Below, one piece after another: positions 61,912 through 64,000 of a stretch of DNA of 64,000 nucleotides. The stretch comes from Sphingobacteriaceae bacterium (lineage in GTDB: Bacteria; Bacteroidota; Bacteroidia; Sphingobacteriales; Sphingobacteriaceae). The stretch's first letter is position 1. Every line of letters starts with the position of its first letter. The stretch spans positions 186,001 to 250,000 of the forward strand of contig CANHRG010000002.1 of NCBI GenBank assembly GCA_947463785.1, read 5' to 3'. The translations under genes and the position numbers were made by a program. The notes under the pieces were generated by a model, which was given only the letters and a program-made list of their open reading frames with translations, was not told the DNA's origin and did not search any database.

Positions 61912-64000
61912 TTAGCTTAAATAAATGTAGGTAATTCCATCACCACCACGATCAGGATGTTCATCTTCCATCCTTGAAACTTGAGAATACTTACGGAAAT
62001 ACTCTCGAATTAGTTTCCGGAGTATACCATCGCCTTTACCGTGGATGATTTTTAGGCTTGAATATCCGGATACAATTGCCCTATCGAGTAATTTTTCAAT
62101 ATCGGCTAAAGCTTCTTCTCCACGTTTACCACGCACATCAATTTCTGGACTAAATTGAGCAGAATCACTAATTGATAAGGTATTTGACTTTCTAATCGAT
62201 TTGGGCACTTCAGCATTTTTTACTTTTTGCACCCGGTTCTTTTTAACCACCGAACGCAACTCGCCCATCGCCAAAATCAAATTGTCTTTAGCTAGGCCCA
62301 TTACTTGTGCCAGAGTATCCGAATCTTCTAATTTCACCCAATCTCCAACGGCAAATTCCTGACTTTGTTGAGCAAGAGACTGTTGTTTAGGCTTCGATTT
62401 GAGTTCGTGTTTTTGTAGCTCTTGAGCTAAATCTTTACGGAGTGCTTGTGTTTTAGCTTTATCAGCCTTTGAACTTTTAATTGCTGCAATGGTATTTTCT
62501 ACCAGTTTGTTGGCATTTTTAATAATCTGTTGGGCTTCCAGTTTTGCTTCCTTCAAAATTGTTTTTTTCTGCTCGTCAAAATATGCTTTCAGCTGCCTAT
62601 TCTCGTCTAATAAGGCTTTAACTTGGGTTTCCTGATGTGCAAGCTTCGTTTTCTGATCGATAAGTTCTTTTTTATCACGCTCCAGATCCACCAATAGCGT
62701 ATCAACTTTTTTCTGTTGGGTACCAACTTTTTTCTTGGCTAAGTCTAGAATACTTGGATTGAGACCAATTTTTTGAGCAATTTCAAAAGCGTAAGAACTT
62801 CCCGGTTTCCCAACTTCTAAGATGTAAAGCGGGTTCATTTGCTGATTATCAAACAGCATTGAGGCATTTTCTAATCCTTCTGTTGCACCGGCAAAATTTT
62901 TCAGGTTAGAATAGTGCGTAGTAACCACTCCTCTTACCTTTTTACGATTTAAATTTTCTAAAACAGCTTCAGCCATGGGCCCACCAAACTGTGGATCGGT
63001 ACCAGTACCAAACTCATCAATCAATACCAGGGTTTTGGCATTTGCGAATTCCGTGAAATGCTTCATTTTAGACAAATGCGCACTGTATGTACTTAAATCA
63101 CTCTCAATCGATTGATCATCACCTATGTCTGCAAATAGTTGCTTGAAAATTCCGATACGGGAATTGGGATCTGCAGGAATAAGTAAGCCCGACTGAACCA
63201 TCATCTGCAACAGCCCCACAGTTTTCATACAAACCGATTTACCTCCGGCATTGGGTCCGGAAACCAGGATTACCCGGCTTTTTTCATCAATTTGAATATT
63301 TAAAGGAATAACCGATTGACCTTCTTCTTTCAAATTGAGATACAATAAAGGGTGACGAGCGTTTTTTAAATTAATACTTGATTCAGTGACCAATTCAGGA
63401 ATTTCACCTTCAATATCTCGAGCAAATAAGGCTTTAGCACGAACAAAATCTAGTTTAGTTAGCAGACCATGATACGAGAGCAATATGGGTACATGTGGGC
63501 GGAGTTGATCGGTAAGCTCCGTTAATATCCGAATCACTTCCCTCCTGCGGTCAAATTCTAAATCTCGAATCAGATTATTTAACTGAAAAACCTCCTCAGG
63601 CTCTATAAAAACTGTTTGTCCAGAGGCCGATTCGTCGTGTATAAAACCCTTCAGTTTACGTTTATTTTCTGCTAGCAAAGGAATACACAAGCGTCCCTCA
63701 CGCACAGTCAAACTCCCATCAGCAGTCCAACCATTATTTTGTGCTTGTTTAAAAACCTGATCAATCTTTTTTCGGGCATCCTGTTCTGCTTTAACCAAAC
63801 TGGCCGATAAATCAGCCAAAGCAGGCGAAGCATTTGGTTTAATCTTTCCTTTGGCGTCAATTACTCGCTCCACTTGCTGAACAATTGATTTTTCAATAGG
63901 AAGGTGTTCGAAAAGTGCTTCTAAGTTAGGATACAATTGTGCCCGCTCATTGAAATAACCAATTACCGAGAAAACGGTATTTAGCGATAGTAATACCTGA
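61912..64000 (-). CDS. mutS2: MutS2-type ATPase/endonuclease, cut by the right edge
   Basis: The frame is open to base 64000 with no start, so the N terminus (about 100 residues of a roughly 790-residue family) is missing. The visible part has the MutS core with Walker A VSGPNAGGKS and Walker B LVLIDEFGTGTDP, STYSAHLSKMKHF, a long coiled coil and a C-terminal Smr domain with DVRG and HGKGDGILR. MutS2 proteins split collided ribosomes or act on recombination intermediates. A Leu codon at 63934-63936 (TTG) is internal, not a start. Confidence 0.95.
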   Translation of the reverse strand, partial: QVLLSLNTVFSVIGYFNERAQLYPNLEALFEHLPIEKSIVQQVERVIDAKGKIKPNASPALADLSASLVKAEQDARKKIDQVFKQAQNNGWTADGSLTVREGRLCIPLLAENKRKLKGFIHDESASGQTVFIEPEEVFQLNNLIRDLEFDRRREVIRILTELTDQLRPHVPILLSYHGLLTKLDFVRAKALFARDIEGEIPELVTESSINLKNARHPLLYLNLKEEGQSVIPLNIQIDEKSRVILVSGPNAGGKSVCMKTVGLLQMMVQSGLLIPADPNSRIGIFKQLFADIGDDQSIESDLSTYSAHLSKMKHFTEFANAKTLVLIDEFGTGTDPQFGGPMAEAVLENLNRKKVRGVVTTHYSNLKNFAGATEGLENASMLFDNQQMNPLYILEVGKPGSSYAFEIAQKIGLNPSILDLAKKKVGTQQKKVDTLLVDLERDKKELIDQKTKLAHQETQVKALLDENRQLKAYFDEQKKTILKEAKLEAQQIIKNANKLVENTIAAIKSSKADKAKTQALRKDLAQELQKHELKSKPKQQSLAQQSQEFAVGDWVKLEDSDTLAQVMGLAKDNLILAMGELRSVVKKNRVQKVKNAEVPKSIRKSNTLSISDSAQFSPEIDVRGKRGEEALADIEKLLDRAIVSGYSSLKIIHGKGDGILRKLIREYFRKYSQVSRMEDEHPDRGGDGITYIYLS

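Noticed and set aside
63934-63936. TTG as the start of mutS2
   Set aside because: The reading frame continues without a stop to base 64000 and the visible protein lacks the first part of the family, so this is an internal Leu codon.

Overview
The window is a gene-dense, AT-rich stretch of a bacterial chromosome, about 62 genes on both strands with no intergenic gap over 200 bases. Several features point to the Bacteroidota, probably a Sphingobacteriales/Pedobacter-like relative (inference, no database search). Many transcription-unit heads carry the Bacteroidota -7 box TAnnTTTG and no Shine-Dalgarno sequence. There are several short-lipobox lipoproteins, a Bacteroidota-type LptD-like protein, a DUF4369-TlpA lipoprotein, a MutS2, a TIGR02757 protein, and menaquinone synthesis by the futalosine route. 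I saw no rRNA, tRNA, CRISPR array, insertion sequence, prophage or attachment site. This is core chromosome, not an accessory island.

Layout. 1-4.4 kb (mostly minus): a small membrane protein, an MsbA-type ABC exporter, an alpha/beta hydrolase, an ABM-fold monooxygenase and a SAM hydroxide adenosyltransferase. 4.5-7.7 kb (plus): phoH, purC, a STAS protein and RNase Z. 7.7-13.4 kb: an envelope block with an MCE/MlaD protein and a murein amidase on minus, divergent from lptD-like and cinA. 13.5-24 kb: a 2-oxoacid dehydrogenase E2, a trans-sulfuration enzyme, mqnE-phosphatase-mqnA, a coupled minus operon (ribD-EamA-yigZ-nucleoside phosphorylase), prmC, xerD and aroQ. 24-33.6 kb: a glycosyltransferase and lipid A-type acyltransferase pair, WbqC, a second trans-sulfuration enzyme, TIGR02757, mnmE, a porin and a TPR protein. 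33.6-42.3 kb: gyrA, hemF, an MFS transporter, a YqhD-like alcohol dehydrogenase, a DUF4442 protein, an AlbA_2 protein and a MATE pump. 42.3-46.6 kb: an arginine-related set (argS, ureohydrolase, divergent arginine decarboxylase-like). 46.6-55.2 kb: rluA-type synthase, orphan response regulator, TlpA lipoprotein, unknown secreted protein, alaS, MerR, enoyl-CoA hydratase and proS. 55.3-64 kb: an aromatic-rich lipoprotein, an OmpP1/FadL barrel, a LysM protein, uridine kinase, scoAB, two related small lipoproteins, and mutS2 cut by the right edge.

How the parts work together. Envelope biogenesis is the main theme (LptD, MCE, amidase, LpxL-type acyltransferase, MsbA-type exporter, porins, lipoproteins). 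Others are menaquinone synthesis (mqnE, mqnA), arginine/polyamine metabolism, possible leucine breakdown (E2, a LiuC-like hydratase, scoAB) and translation (argS, alaS, proS, mnmE, rluA, prmC).

I found no clearly new multi-gene system. The most interesting signals are architectural. Six convergent gene pairs overlap by exactly 4 nt with interlocked stop codons, three others have a shared bidirectional hairpin, and several genes have a -7 box so close to the ATG that the mRNA should be nearly leaderless. Two perfect or near-perfect palindromes at promoters, an Ala at the quinolone-contact position of GyrA, and an arginase-like protein with a changed substrate-binding residue also merit a check.
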